A stretch of DNA of 64,000 nucleotides from Microscillaceae bacterium (GTDB taxonomy: Bacteria; Bacteroidota; Bacteroidia; Cytophagales; Microscillaceae), in assembly GCA_025054775.1 (NCBI GenBank), contig JANWZA010000027.1, forward strand, positions 27,287 to 91,286, written 5' to 3'. Shown here piece after piece: positions 57,205-64,000 of the stretch. The notes beneath the pieces were generated by a model. The model was given only the letters and a program-made list of their open reading frames with translations. It had not been told where the DNA came from and made no database searches. The first letter of the stretch is position 1. Each line of letters begins with the position of its first letter. A program made the position numbers and the translations under genes.

Positions 57205-57306
57205 GATATAGATTTTATTTTTATTCTTTTTCAAGTTTATATACTTTGAAAAGTAGGCAATCAACTTTTGTAGCTTTACTTTTTGCTTCTCTTTTTTTCT
57301 TTTCAC

Positions 57307-58215
57307 ATGAGTGTTACTATTATTAAACAACATAACAGGCAACAAAAAAATATTATTGCTTGGGGACTTTTGCTACTTTTAGCCCTTGTATGGGGAACTT
57401 CGTTTTTTTTAGTGAAGCAAGGGCTAACCGTGCTTACCCCTATCCAAGTTGCAGGCTTACGCATTAGTGCCGCTTTTGTAGCTGTTTTACCTTGGGCAAT
57501 CATTCATGTGCAAAAGGTAGAAAGAGCACAATTAAAATTTATTTTTATGTCAGGTATGTTGGGCATGCTTTTACCCGCAATTTTATTTAGTATAGCTCAA
57601 CAACATATCATAAGTTCAGTGGCAGGTGTACTCAATGCCCTTACTCCTGCTTTTACAGTTTTGATTGCTTTTCTATTTTTTCAGCAGAAAGTACATTTAG
57701 AACAAGTGATTGGACTAGGGTTGGGCTTACTCGGTTCGGTGAGTTTAGCATTTCAACAGGCCCCTGCTCAATCTCAGGGTGTTACTTTCAACGCATATGC
57801 TTTGCTCATTATTGCCGCTACCTTGATGTATGCTACTAATGCCAATTTGTTATCCTCTAAACTTCGGAACATTAAACCTTTTTATCTTTCTACGCTTTCC
57901 ATTTCACTTATCGGTCCTTTGGCATTAGTTTTATTATTTGCTTCAGATATAGAAAAAAATATAAACCAGCCTAATAGCCTTATCCCTATTTTGGCTATCA
58001 TTTTTTTAGGGTTAGTTTCTACTGCATTAGCCACCGTTTTGTTTAATTATTTACTTCAAATGACTTCGGTAGTATTTGCAAGTTCAGTTACTTATCTTAT
58101 TCCGTTAGTGGCTGTCTTTTGGGGCTTGGTAGATGGTGAAAAACTTTTATTATGGCATTTTGTAGGAATTATCTGTATTATACTTGGAGTATATCTAGTA
58201 AACCGAAGAAAATAA
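57307..58215 (+). CDS. EamA/DMT-family transporter
   Basis: 302 residues from the ATG at 57307 (MSVTIIKQHNRQQ); eight upstream codons are left out as unlikely. Ten hydrophobic helices in two EamA repeats: LLLLALVWGTSFFLVKQGL with the WGTSF motif, and LVSTALATVLFNYLLQMTSV with the C-terminal ITYLIPL-like segment (VTYLIPLVAVFWGL). These inner-membrane carriers export or import small metabolites; the substrate is not deducible. It precedes panB by 36 bases and may be cotranscribed. Confidence 0.9.
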   Translation: MSVTIIKQHNRQQKNIIAWGLLLLLALVWGTSFFLVKQGLTVLTPIQVAGLRISAAFVAVLPWAIIHVQKVERAQLKFIFMSGMLGMLLPAILFSIAQQHIISSVAGVLNALTPAFTVLIAFLFFQQKVHLEQVIGLGLGLLGSVSLAFQQAPAQSQGVTFNAYALLIIAATLMYATNANLLSSKLRNIKPFYLSTLSISLIGPLALVLLFASDIEKNINQPNSLIPILAIIFLGLVSTALATVLFNYLLQMTSVVFASSVTYLIPLVAVFWGLVDGEKLLLWHFVGIICIILGVYLVNRRK

Positions 58216-58251
58216 ATTTGACAAAATTATATGAAAATACTTTGAAAGCAT

Positions 58252-59073
58252 ATGTCTGTTCATTCAGGATCTGAAATAAAGCGTGTAACCACGCATACAC
58301 TCCAAGAATTAAAAAATAAAGGTGAAAAAATTAGTATGCTTACTGCCTATGACTATTCTTTGGCGAAATTGATAGATGCCGCAGGAATAGAAGTTATTTT
58401 AGTCGGCGACTCAGCTTCTAATGTTATGGCAGGGCATGAAACTACTTTGCCTATTACTCTTGATCAAATGATATATCATGCTTCAGCAGTGGTGCGTGCT
58501 GCAAAGCGGGCTTTGGTTGTGGTAGATATGCCGTTTGGTTCTTATCAAGGTGATTCGTTAGAGGCATTGCGTTCTGCTATCCGAATAATGAAAGAGACAG
58601 GCGGGCATGCAGTAAAAGTAGAAGGTGGAGCCGAAATTGCTGACTGCATTTGCAAAATTGTGAGTGCAGGTGTGCCTGTGATGGGGCATTTAGGCCTAAC
58701 ACCACAATCTATCTATAAGTTTGGTACTTATACCGTGAGAGCCAGAGAAGAGGCAGAGGCTCAAAAATTATTAAGAGATGCTAAACTTCTGCAAGAATGT
58801 GGTTGTTTTGCCATCGTTTTAGAAAAGATACCTGCTAAATTAGCCCAACAAGTAGCTCAAACCTTACAAATTCCCGTTATTGGTATTGGGGCCGGAAGTG
58901 GGGTAGATGGGCAGGTTTTAGTTTTGCATGATATGTTAGGTATTACCAAAGAGTTTAAACCTCGCTTTTTGCGTCGTTATGCTGATTTGCACACTATCAT
59001 TACCGAAGCCGTGAGTCGTTACATTGAAGATGTAAAAAATATTGATTTCCCAAACGAAAAGGAAAGTTACTAA
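58252..59073 (+). CDS. panB: 3-methyl-2-oxobutanoate hydroxymethyltransferase
   Basis: 273 residues. It converts 2-oxoisovalerate to ketopantoate using 5,10-methylene-tetrahydrofolate, the first committed step of pantothenate synthesis. Landmarks are [20 protein letters not shown], the metal-binding [44 protein letters not shown] and [19 protein letters not shown]. Full length. Cytoplasmic. Possibly in a unit with the EamA exporter upstream. Confidence 0.97.
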   Translation: MSVHSGSEIKRVTTHTLQELKNKGEKISMLTAYDYSLAKLIDAAGIEVILVGDSASNVMAGHETTLPITLDQMIYHASAVVRAAKRALVVVDMPFGSYQGDSLEALRSAIRIMKETGGHAVKVEGGAEIADCICKIVSAGVPVMGHLGLTPQSIYKFGTYTVRAREEAEAQKLLRDAKLLQECGCFAIVLEKIPAKLAQQVAQTLQIPVIGIGAGSGVDGQVLVLHDMLGITKEFKPRFLRRYADLHTIITEAVSRYIEDVKNIDFPNEKESY

Positions 59074-59113
59074 CTTTGATCGTTTAATCGTTCGGTTTTA
59101 ATTAAGAGTAAAG

Positions 59114-59815
59114 TTATTGATTGACTTTACTTTCATCTAAAAAACTAATAGCCTGCTTATTACCAACAGGATTTTGCGTAGGATTAAATTGCTCTTTGGG
59201 AATGCTCGCTGAAAAAGCGGGGGAGTACAAGTATTGTGCTTTTCCGTTGAGGTTTGTTCTTAGCTTAAAGCGGATTTTGGTCTTAAAATTGCCCTTGTAT
59301 CGCGGAGCAAAGGTTTGCACGATATAGTTATTTTCCAGCACAAGGCTATCTTGGCTTCTACCTCGTCCCCAATCATAACTCCAATATTCTATAGGTTTCC
59401 ATTGTTGGTCTTCGTTTAAGGCCTCTTGTATCATAATAAGACTACGCTCTTGCACAGGGATTACAGATGTTTGGCTTGAGGCATTGATGAGAAATACTTT
59501 AATGAAATTTCTGCTTTGATAGTCGTTCTGTGGTGAAAGTGTATCTACGTACAATACTAAGCCTTGTTTTTGTAAATTATTTAGCTGAATTTCATCATTA
59601 GGTTTGTAATTGTAATAAACATAAAGAGCAGGCTTCATCTCTTGTGAAGCTTGCGGTACTTCTGTTGCAAGCACGGCTCTATCTACGCTCTGTATGCGTT
59701 GCTGATGCTTTTTTTTCTGCTGAGTGTACTTACCTGTTACCAGAAAAGCTACTACAGACATGAAAAAAGCAAAAATAAGAAAACCAATTTTTTGAATAGA
59801 GGGAACAGCAATCAT
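59114..59815 (-). CDS. Membrane-anchored protein of unknown function
   Basis: 233 residues. An N-terminal transmembrane helix (about 10-27, IGFLIFAFFMSVVAFLVTG) is followed by a basic linker and an extracytoplasmic beta-rich domain (KPALYVYYNYKPNDEIQL, GLVLYVDTLSPQ, RFKLRTNLNGKAQYLYSP). The aromatic- and Asn/Gln-rich content suggests a periplasmic folded domain. I recognise no family. It is convergent with panB (40 bases apart). Its upstream region has no convincing promoter. Confidence 0.75.
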   Translation of the reverse strand: MIAVPSIQKIGFLIFAFFMSVVAFLVTGKYTQQKKKHQQRIQSVDRAVLATEVPQASQEMKPALYVYYNYKPNDEIQLNNLQKQGLVLYVDTLSPQNDYQSRNFIKVFLINASSQTSVIPVQERSLIMIQEALNEDQQWKPIEYWSYDWGRGRSQDSLVLENNYIVQTFAPRYKGNFKTKIRFKLRTNLNGKAQYLYSPAFSASIPKEQFNPTQNPVGNKQAISFLDESKVNQ

Positions 59816-60206
59816 GATAACTTGATTTTAGTAATTTTTTAATAATTGAGCAACTGGTGTGTGACAATTTGCTGCAAAAAAGCTTTATGTATACAACTAT
59901 TTTATTGCAAAAGAGTTGCCAAAAGAATATAAATGTAAGTTGCGAGGCATATTTTTTGGTAATAAACTCTTTTTTACAAGAGGATAGTAAATAGTCTTGT
60001 TTAGAAACCGTTTTTTTCTAGAAAAAAATAATTTTACCGAATTGCACTAAGTATTTTTTCATTTCTATTGAATTATGTTTTTGCACTCTGCTAACGTAGT
60101 TTTAGCTCTTTTACTTGTGAATTACGAGAATTATGCAAGCTAGCTGTTTCATTTGAAAAATTTAGTAACTACTTTATTTTTTATTTCAGTGCGATAATAA
60201 GGAAAA
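59816..60206. other. Intergenic region, nothing recognised
   Basis: 391 AT-rich bases. An AATTATTG/CAATAATAATT near-palindrome at about 60203-60226 overlaps the stop of the peptidase gene and may act in its termination. No coding or RNA feature supported. Confidence 0.35.
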
Positions 60207-63200
60207 TTATTGTTTCAATAATAATTCTACAGCTTTTTCGATTTGCTGATCGCGTCCTTTGAGAAGTTGGGTATATTCATTTACCACTTTGTAGTCAGGT
60301 TCTAATTGAGTATTTTCTAGTATTTTGCCGTCTGGAGTTACATTGCCTACTTGTGGAATACCAAAGGTAAGTGTGCCATCGTGTAAGGTTTCCCACCAAA
60401 CGGCAGTTCCTGTGCCGGGTACAGGCATACCTACCAATTTGCCGATGCCTAGTTGCTTATAAGCATAAGGAAAAATATGGGCATCAGAATAGTTACCTTC
60501 ACTCATAAGCACGATAGAAGGTTTATTCCATTTGAATTGTGGCTCTTGTCCAATATTTTGCCCACGTGGTAGAAAAGTAGTATAAGGTTTTCCACTTAAA
60601 AAAGTAACTAGGTCGTCATGAAGCCAACCGCCACCATTGAAACGAGTATCTACGATGAGGGCTTCTTTGTGATAGTGCTTGCCGAGAGCATCTTCATAAA
60701 CGGTTCTAAAACTTACATCATTCATGCTTCTTACGTGTAGGTAGCCAAGTTTGCCGTTAGAGAGTTTTTCTACCATTTTGCGATTATTTTCTACCCAACG
60801 CTGATACAAAAGTTCACTTTCTTCGCTTCGTGAAATAGGTTTTACTACCTCTTCCCAACGCTCTTGGGTATTTTCATTGTAGAGCGAAAGTAGCACATTT
60901 TTGCCTGCCTTTCGGTTGAGAAGTGGAAAGTAGTTAGTATTTTGAGTAATAAGCTCACCGTCAATTTTTTCAATAATAGTGCCTACTTTTATTTTACTTT
61001 CCTTTTTATCTAATGCACCGTTAGGTAAAATTTCAACAATTCTTAAGCCGTTACCATTGTAAGTTTCATCATAAAAAGCTCCCAATGAAGCAGTGGCATC
61101 AGCATTAGGCATAGTAGAGCGATAAAAACATCCTGTATGCGAGGCATTGAGTTCACCTAACATTTCGCTTGCCATTTCTGCAAAGTCGTAATTATTGTTA
61201 ATGTGTGGCAAAAAGCGAGCATATTCCTTTTTGTAAAAATTCCAATCTACTTTGTGCAAGTCAGGGGTATAGAATTTTTTTAGCACTTGTCGCCAAATAT
61301 GTTCAAAAAAATAGGCTCGTTCTTTTGCTTTGTCTAATGATATTTCGGCATTAAAAGTAATTATTTCACGTTTACCTGAACTTGCATTTACTTTATTGAT
61401 TGTCCCACTTGCCAAGAAATAAAAATTTTCTAATTTTTTATCCCATTTCATTGTAGAGACGCTATTGGATCCGAGTTTTAATAAAATTTTAGTTTCTTTG
61501 GTGCGTAGGTTAGTTTCCCACAGGTCATATCCTTTTTCAAAATTAGCCAAATAATACATTTTTTCGCCATCTTTGGAAATTAAGGCATCAGCTAATCGCG
61601 AGGAGTGAGTGGTTAATCTACGTTTGCGTTTATCTAATCCGTTTAGTTCAATTTTTACAGGTTTGGGCTGGTCTTTTTTATCTTTGTCTTTTTTCTTGTC
61701 TTTTTCTTTTTTGTCATTTTCTGTAGCGTCATTTTCTTTTGTGTCTTTGTCTTCTTTATCTTTGTCTTTATCTTTCAATAAATCAAACTCTTCCTTGCTT
61801 AACATAGCTTTATCATAGCTTTCCTTGTTTAGGTAAAAAGCATAAACGTCTAATTCACTACCCCAGCTGGCTTGGTTTTTCATGCCATCGCGATTAGAGA
61901 ACCAGACTACCATATTTCCTTCATTTGCCCATCGGGGGTTGTTATCATAATAACCGCTTTGTGTAAGGTTTATGACTTCACTTTTGCCATCTGCAGCTAC
62001 TAATCCCACTTCAGTAATCCATTGGTTAGGTTGTAAAAATTCTACTAGAAACCACTTTCCATCAGGGGCCCATTCGTACCATTGGTCGCCGTCGGAGTAA
62101 GAATAATTCTTATCTCCTGACAAGATAGTGCGCGTTTGTTTAGTAGCCAAATTGATAACTTTGAGAGTAGTACGCTCCTCTAAATAAGCTACTTCCTTTC
62201 CATCGGGAGAGTAAGTAGGTTGAAACTCTTCGGCTTCGGTAGCAATTATGACCTCTTCTTGTAAAAGTGTAGCATTGAAAAAATACTCCTCTTCTTTACG
62301 GGCTAGTGTAGTTTGGTAAATATTCCAACTATTATTTCGTTCGCTTGCATACAAAATAGCTCTTCCGTCAGGGCTAAAACTAATACTTCGTTCTTGTTCG
62401 GGGGTATTGGTAATTCGTTTGGTTTGATTACTTTCTAAGGAAGTTACGAATATTTCTCCACGTACTACCAAGGCCACTTCTTTGCCATTAGGAGAGGCGG
62501 CTACCTCAGTGGCACCACTGGTAAGTGAGGTAATTACATCATTATTTTTTTTAGCGTCAATTTGGATTTGAATATTTAATTTTTGTGGTTGTGAAGGTGG
62601 ATTTTGCAAGTAAATTTCTCCATTGTAAGTAAAGCAAAGTGTACCATTGTTAGCAATGCTTAAAAAGCGAACAGGGTGCTTATCAAAAGTGGTAATGGCT
62701 TTATTATTGTTTGGATTGGCTAATTCCATTTGAAAAACATTGAAGCTACCGTTCTTCTCGCTCAAATAGAAAATACTTTTCCCATCAGGGCTAAAAACAG
62801 GGTTTCGGTCTTCGCCTTCAAAAGAAGTAAGTTTTTGGAAATCAGAGGTTTGAGTATTGTAGGTCCAAATATCGCGTGTAATGGAAGAGGTGTGGTGCTT
62901 TCGCCAAGGATCTTCGTAGCCTTTCACGTCTTGAAAAACGATGAGCGAGCCGTCAGGATTAAAGCGTGCCATTTCCATAGGAATGCTTACCAACTGTCGC
63001 TCTCGCCCTCCTGCTACGGGTACGATGTAAAGTTCAGGTAAGTTATTAGAAGGAAACATGGCATTATTGGCAATATCTAATCGGCTGGCACTAAAAATTA
63101 CATTCCTTCCATCAGGGCTAAAATCACTAGGAATATCTTGGGAGGAATGATAAGTAAGACGAGTGGGCTCACCTCCATTTGCAGAAATAAGAAATACATC

Positions 63201-63473
63201 AAAATTACCATATCGGTCAGAAGCGAAGGCAATTTGCTTGCCGTCTCTTGACCATACGGGAGAGAAATCATGGGCCTCGTGAGTAGTAATTGGAATAGCT
63301 GTGCCGCCGCTAGTAGGTACCACAAATAAATCTCCTTTGTAGCTAAATACAACTTTTTGCCCATCAGGAGAGATGGCCGCATACCGAAGCCAAAGTGGGC
63401 TTTCTTGACAAATAGCGAAATGAAAGACGAATAAAGCGTAACTAATTGTGTATAGTGAGATTGTTTTTTTCAT
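60207..63473 (-). CDS. Tricorn-like S41 peptidase with beta-propeller repeats
   Basis: 1088 residues with a signal peptide (about 1-22). Two beta-propeller parts are built from WD40-like/TolB repeats: ISPDGQKVVFSYKGDLFVV, FSPDGRNVIFSAS, FSPDGKSIFYLSE, FSPDGRAILYASER and others. An unusual Lys/Asp/Glu low-complexity insert lies at about 565-605. The C-terminal part contains a tricorn core (LDKAKERAYFFEHIWRQVLK), a PDZ-like region (IVEILPNGALDKKESKIKVG) and an S41 domain with VDTRFNGGGWLHDDLV and the catalytic-Ser region LMSEGNYSDAHIFPY. It probably trims peptides in the periplasm or at the surface. No T9SS sorting domain is apparent. It has its own promoter. Confidence 0.9.
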   Translation of the reverse strand: MKKTISLYTISYALFVFHFAICQESPLWLRYAAISPDGQKVVFSYKGDLFVVPTSGGTAIPITTHEAHDFSPVWSRDGKQIAFASDRYGNFDVFLISANGGEPTRLTYHSSQDIPSDFSPDGRNVIFSASRLDIANNAMFPSNNLPELYIVPVAGGRERQLVSIPMEMARFNPDGSLIVFQDVKGYEDPWRKHHTSSITRDIWTYNTQTSDFQKLTSFEGEDRNPVFSPDGKSIFYLSEKNGSFNVFQMELANPNNNKAITTFDKHPVRFLSIANNGTLCFTYNGEIYLQNPPSQPQKLNIQIQIDAKKNNDVITSLTSGATEVAASPNGKEVALVVRGEIFVTSLESNQTKRITNTPEQERSISFSPDGRAILYASERNNSWNIYQTTLARKEEEYFFNATLLQEEVIIATEAEEFQPTYSPDGKEVAYLEERTTLKVINLATKQTRTILSGDKNYSYSDGDQWYEWAPDGKWFLVEFLQPNQWITEVGLVAADGKSEVINLTQSGYYDNNPRWANEGNMVVWFSNRDGMKNQASWGSELDVYAFYLNKESYDKAMLSKEEFDLLKDKDKDKEDKDTKENDATENDKKEKDKKKDKDKKDQPKPVKIELNGLDKRKRRLTTHSSRLADALISKDGEKMYYLANFEKGYDLWETNLRTKETKILLKLGSNSVSTMKWDKKLENFYFLASGTINKVNASSGKREIITFNAEISLDKAKERAYFFEHIWRQVLKKFYTPDLHKVDWNFYKKEYARFLPHINNNYDFAEMASEMLGELNASHTGCFYRSTMPNADATASLGAFYDETYNGNGLRIVEILPNGALDKKESKIKVGTIIEKIDGELITQNTNYFPLLNRKAGKNVLLSLYNENTQERWEEVVKPISRSEESELLYQRWVENNRKMVEKLSNGKLGYLHVRSMNDVSFRTVYEDALGKHYHKEALIVDTRFNGGGWLHDDLVTFLSGKPYTTFLPRGQNIGQEPQFKWNKPSIVLMSEGNYSDAHIFPYAYKQLGIGKLVGMPVPGTGTAVWWETLHDGTLTFGIPQVGNVTPDGKILENTQLEPDYKVVNEYTQLLKGRDQQIEKAVELLLKQ

Positions 63474-63498
63474 GCAATAACTTCGGGGTAGAAATAAA

Positions 63499-63527
63499 CA
63501 AAGATAATTTTATGCAAGAGCTTCAAA
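63499..63527 (-). promoter_or_regulatory. Promoter of the tricorn-like gene
   Basis: Minus strand TTTG (63524-63527), 17 bases, TATCTTTG (63499-63506), within the range for Bacteroidota promoters, 25 bases upstream of the ATG. Confidence 0.55.
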
Positions 63528-63649
63528 CTATGCGGTTGGGTACAAAGGTAGTGAAAAATTGCGGATATTCTAAAACATTGGTATTAGATAAGATTATTGA
63601 TATGTAAAAAAATATATATTTGAAAAATAAGATACTATTCCTATGCGTT

Positions 63650-63780
63650 AGGGATTGAAAGGGCAAGCCCGAAGGGCTTGGTGCGAAGTACCGAAGCGTT
63701 AGCGAAGCCCTGCAAAGCCTGCCCTTTTGCCCTTTGAGCAGTAGCGAAAAGGGCAAAAGGAACGCCCAAAAAATGGGTGA
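63650..63780. repeat. GC-rich multi-hairpin element
   Basis: This is an island of clearly higher G+C than its surroundings. AAAGGGCA at 63658-63665 and 63748-63755 and TGCCCTTT at 63720-63727 and 63728-63735 can pair in alternative ways. Inner hairpins include AAGCCC-GAA-GGGCTT (63665-63679). It looks like a repetitive extragenic element of the REP/BIME kind; copy number in the genome is unknown. Confidence 0.6.
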
Positions 63781-63818
63781 TTGGTAGCCATAAATCTACG
63801 CTTTTCGCTTTTTTTGCG

Positions 63819-63826
63819 TAACTTTG
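63819..63826 (+). promoter_or_regulatory. -7 element TAACTTTG for nadE
   Basis: Consensus TAnnTTTG, 29 bases before the nadE ATG, following a T-rich tract. Confidence 0.5.
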
Positions 63827-63855
63827 AATGCAAAATAGAACGCAAACATCAAATT

Positions 63856-64000
63856 ATGGCTTTACTACATATTGCAGGTGCGGCACTCAACCAAACCCCT
63901 TTGGATTGGGACAATAACCTAAAAAATATTCTTGCGGCTATTGAAGAGGCAAAAAAGCGAAATGTTGATATTCTTTGTTTACCAGAATTGTGCATTACAG
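63856..64000 (+). CDS. nadE: NAD+ synthetase, glutamine-dependent (5' end)
   Basis: 48 codons from the ATG at 63856 to the right edge of the window. MALLHIAGAALNQTPLDWDN and the nitrilase-type ILCLPELCIT match the N-terminal glutaminase (nitrilase-like) domain of the long NadE that makes NAD+ from deamido-NAD+. The ALNQTPLDW signature is characteristic. The rest lies outside the window. Confidence 0.85.
   Translation, partial: MALLHIAGAALNQTPLDWDNNLKNILAAIEEAKKRNVDILCLPELCIT

Larger units (their letters stand above)
63474..63855. other. Intergenic region containing promoters and a GC-rich hairpin island
   Basis: 382 bases between the divergent peptidase and nadE genes. It holds the minus promoter (63499-63527), the GC-rich repeat island (63650-63780) and the plus -7 element (63819-63826). 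Confidence 0.6.

Noticed and set aside
63523..63756. 77-codon minus-strand frame over the GC-rich island
   Set aside because: It is built from the hairpin repeats and has no protein-like pattern; treated as a repeat element.

Overview
The window is AT-rich and reads as a chromosomal segment of a Bacteroidota bacterium, probably a gliding Cytophagales-like lineage. The evidence is a 2404-residue SprA (the type 9 secretion/gliding outer-membrane translocon), a TonB-dependent receptor with an N-terminal carboxypeptidase-regulatory-like domain, a eukaryote-like dimeric GlyRS, a CarB without the C-terminal allosteric domain, LVIVD-repeat proteins, and many upstream elements of the Bacteroidota promoter type TAnnTTTG. 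The genus is not assigned; no rRNA or tRNA gene was seen.

Region by region: (1) 1-4027, minus strand: a TPR-type sensor-kinase homologue followed by a receiver/cyclase-homology protein; both look catalytically degenerate. (2) 4214-7101: a small membrane protein, a PAS histidine kinase and an overlapping alpha/beta hydrolase. (3) 7142-7529: a decayed IS1-family transposase. (4) 7688-14033: an acidic helical protein, a TonB-dependent receptor, a secreted protein, a glycosyltransferase and a CE7-like esterase. (5) 14184-16786: an APC permease, a lone nuoB and a STAS/SpoIIAA-like protein. (6) 17167-23645: glyS, two GT2 glycosyltransferases and carB. (7) 23832-28100: a SPOR protein, an LVIVD pair and a GlmU-like left-handed beta-helix protein. 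(8) 28117-35331: sprA. (9) 35871-39708: a small protein, metY, a lipoprotein esterase and pdxJ. (10) 39709-42387: an extremely AT-rich island containing a degenerate 84-bp tandem repeat, running into a SulP transporter gene that carries two in-frame stops in its AT-rich 5' half and a SnoaL/CaMKII-AD-like C-terminal domain in place of STAS. (11) 42522-43356: rpmB and a frameshifted Skp-like lipoprotein.

(12) 43596-56118 is the most system-like block. In one direction it encodes an XRE/S24-like regulator, stand-alone CheR and CheB, a membrane GAF protein, a Cache-HAMP-GAF-PAS-PAS-SpoIIE phosphatase, a SiaB-type kinase, a SiaC-type phospho-switch protein, a very large ABCG-like transporter with TerB-like and FHA-like N-terminal regions, and a lipoprotein. 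The block ends at a perfect 20-bp hairpin. The inference is a Sia-type partner-switching pathway (phosphatase SiaA-like, kinase SiaB, switch SiaC) without the diguanylate cyclase SiaD, perhaps with the transporter or CheR/CheB as the output or tuning arm.

(13) 56329-64000: sucD, an EamA exporter, panB, an unknown membrane-anchored protein, a tricorn-like S41 peptidase with beta-propeller repeats, a GC-rich hairpin island, and the start of nadE. All functions are inferred from reading the translated sequence; no database search was run.
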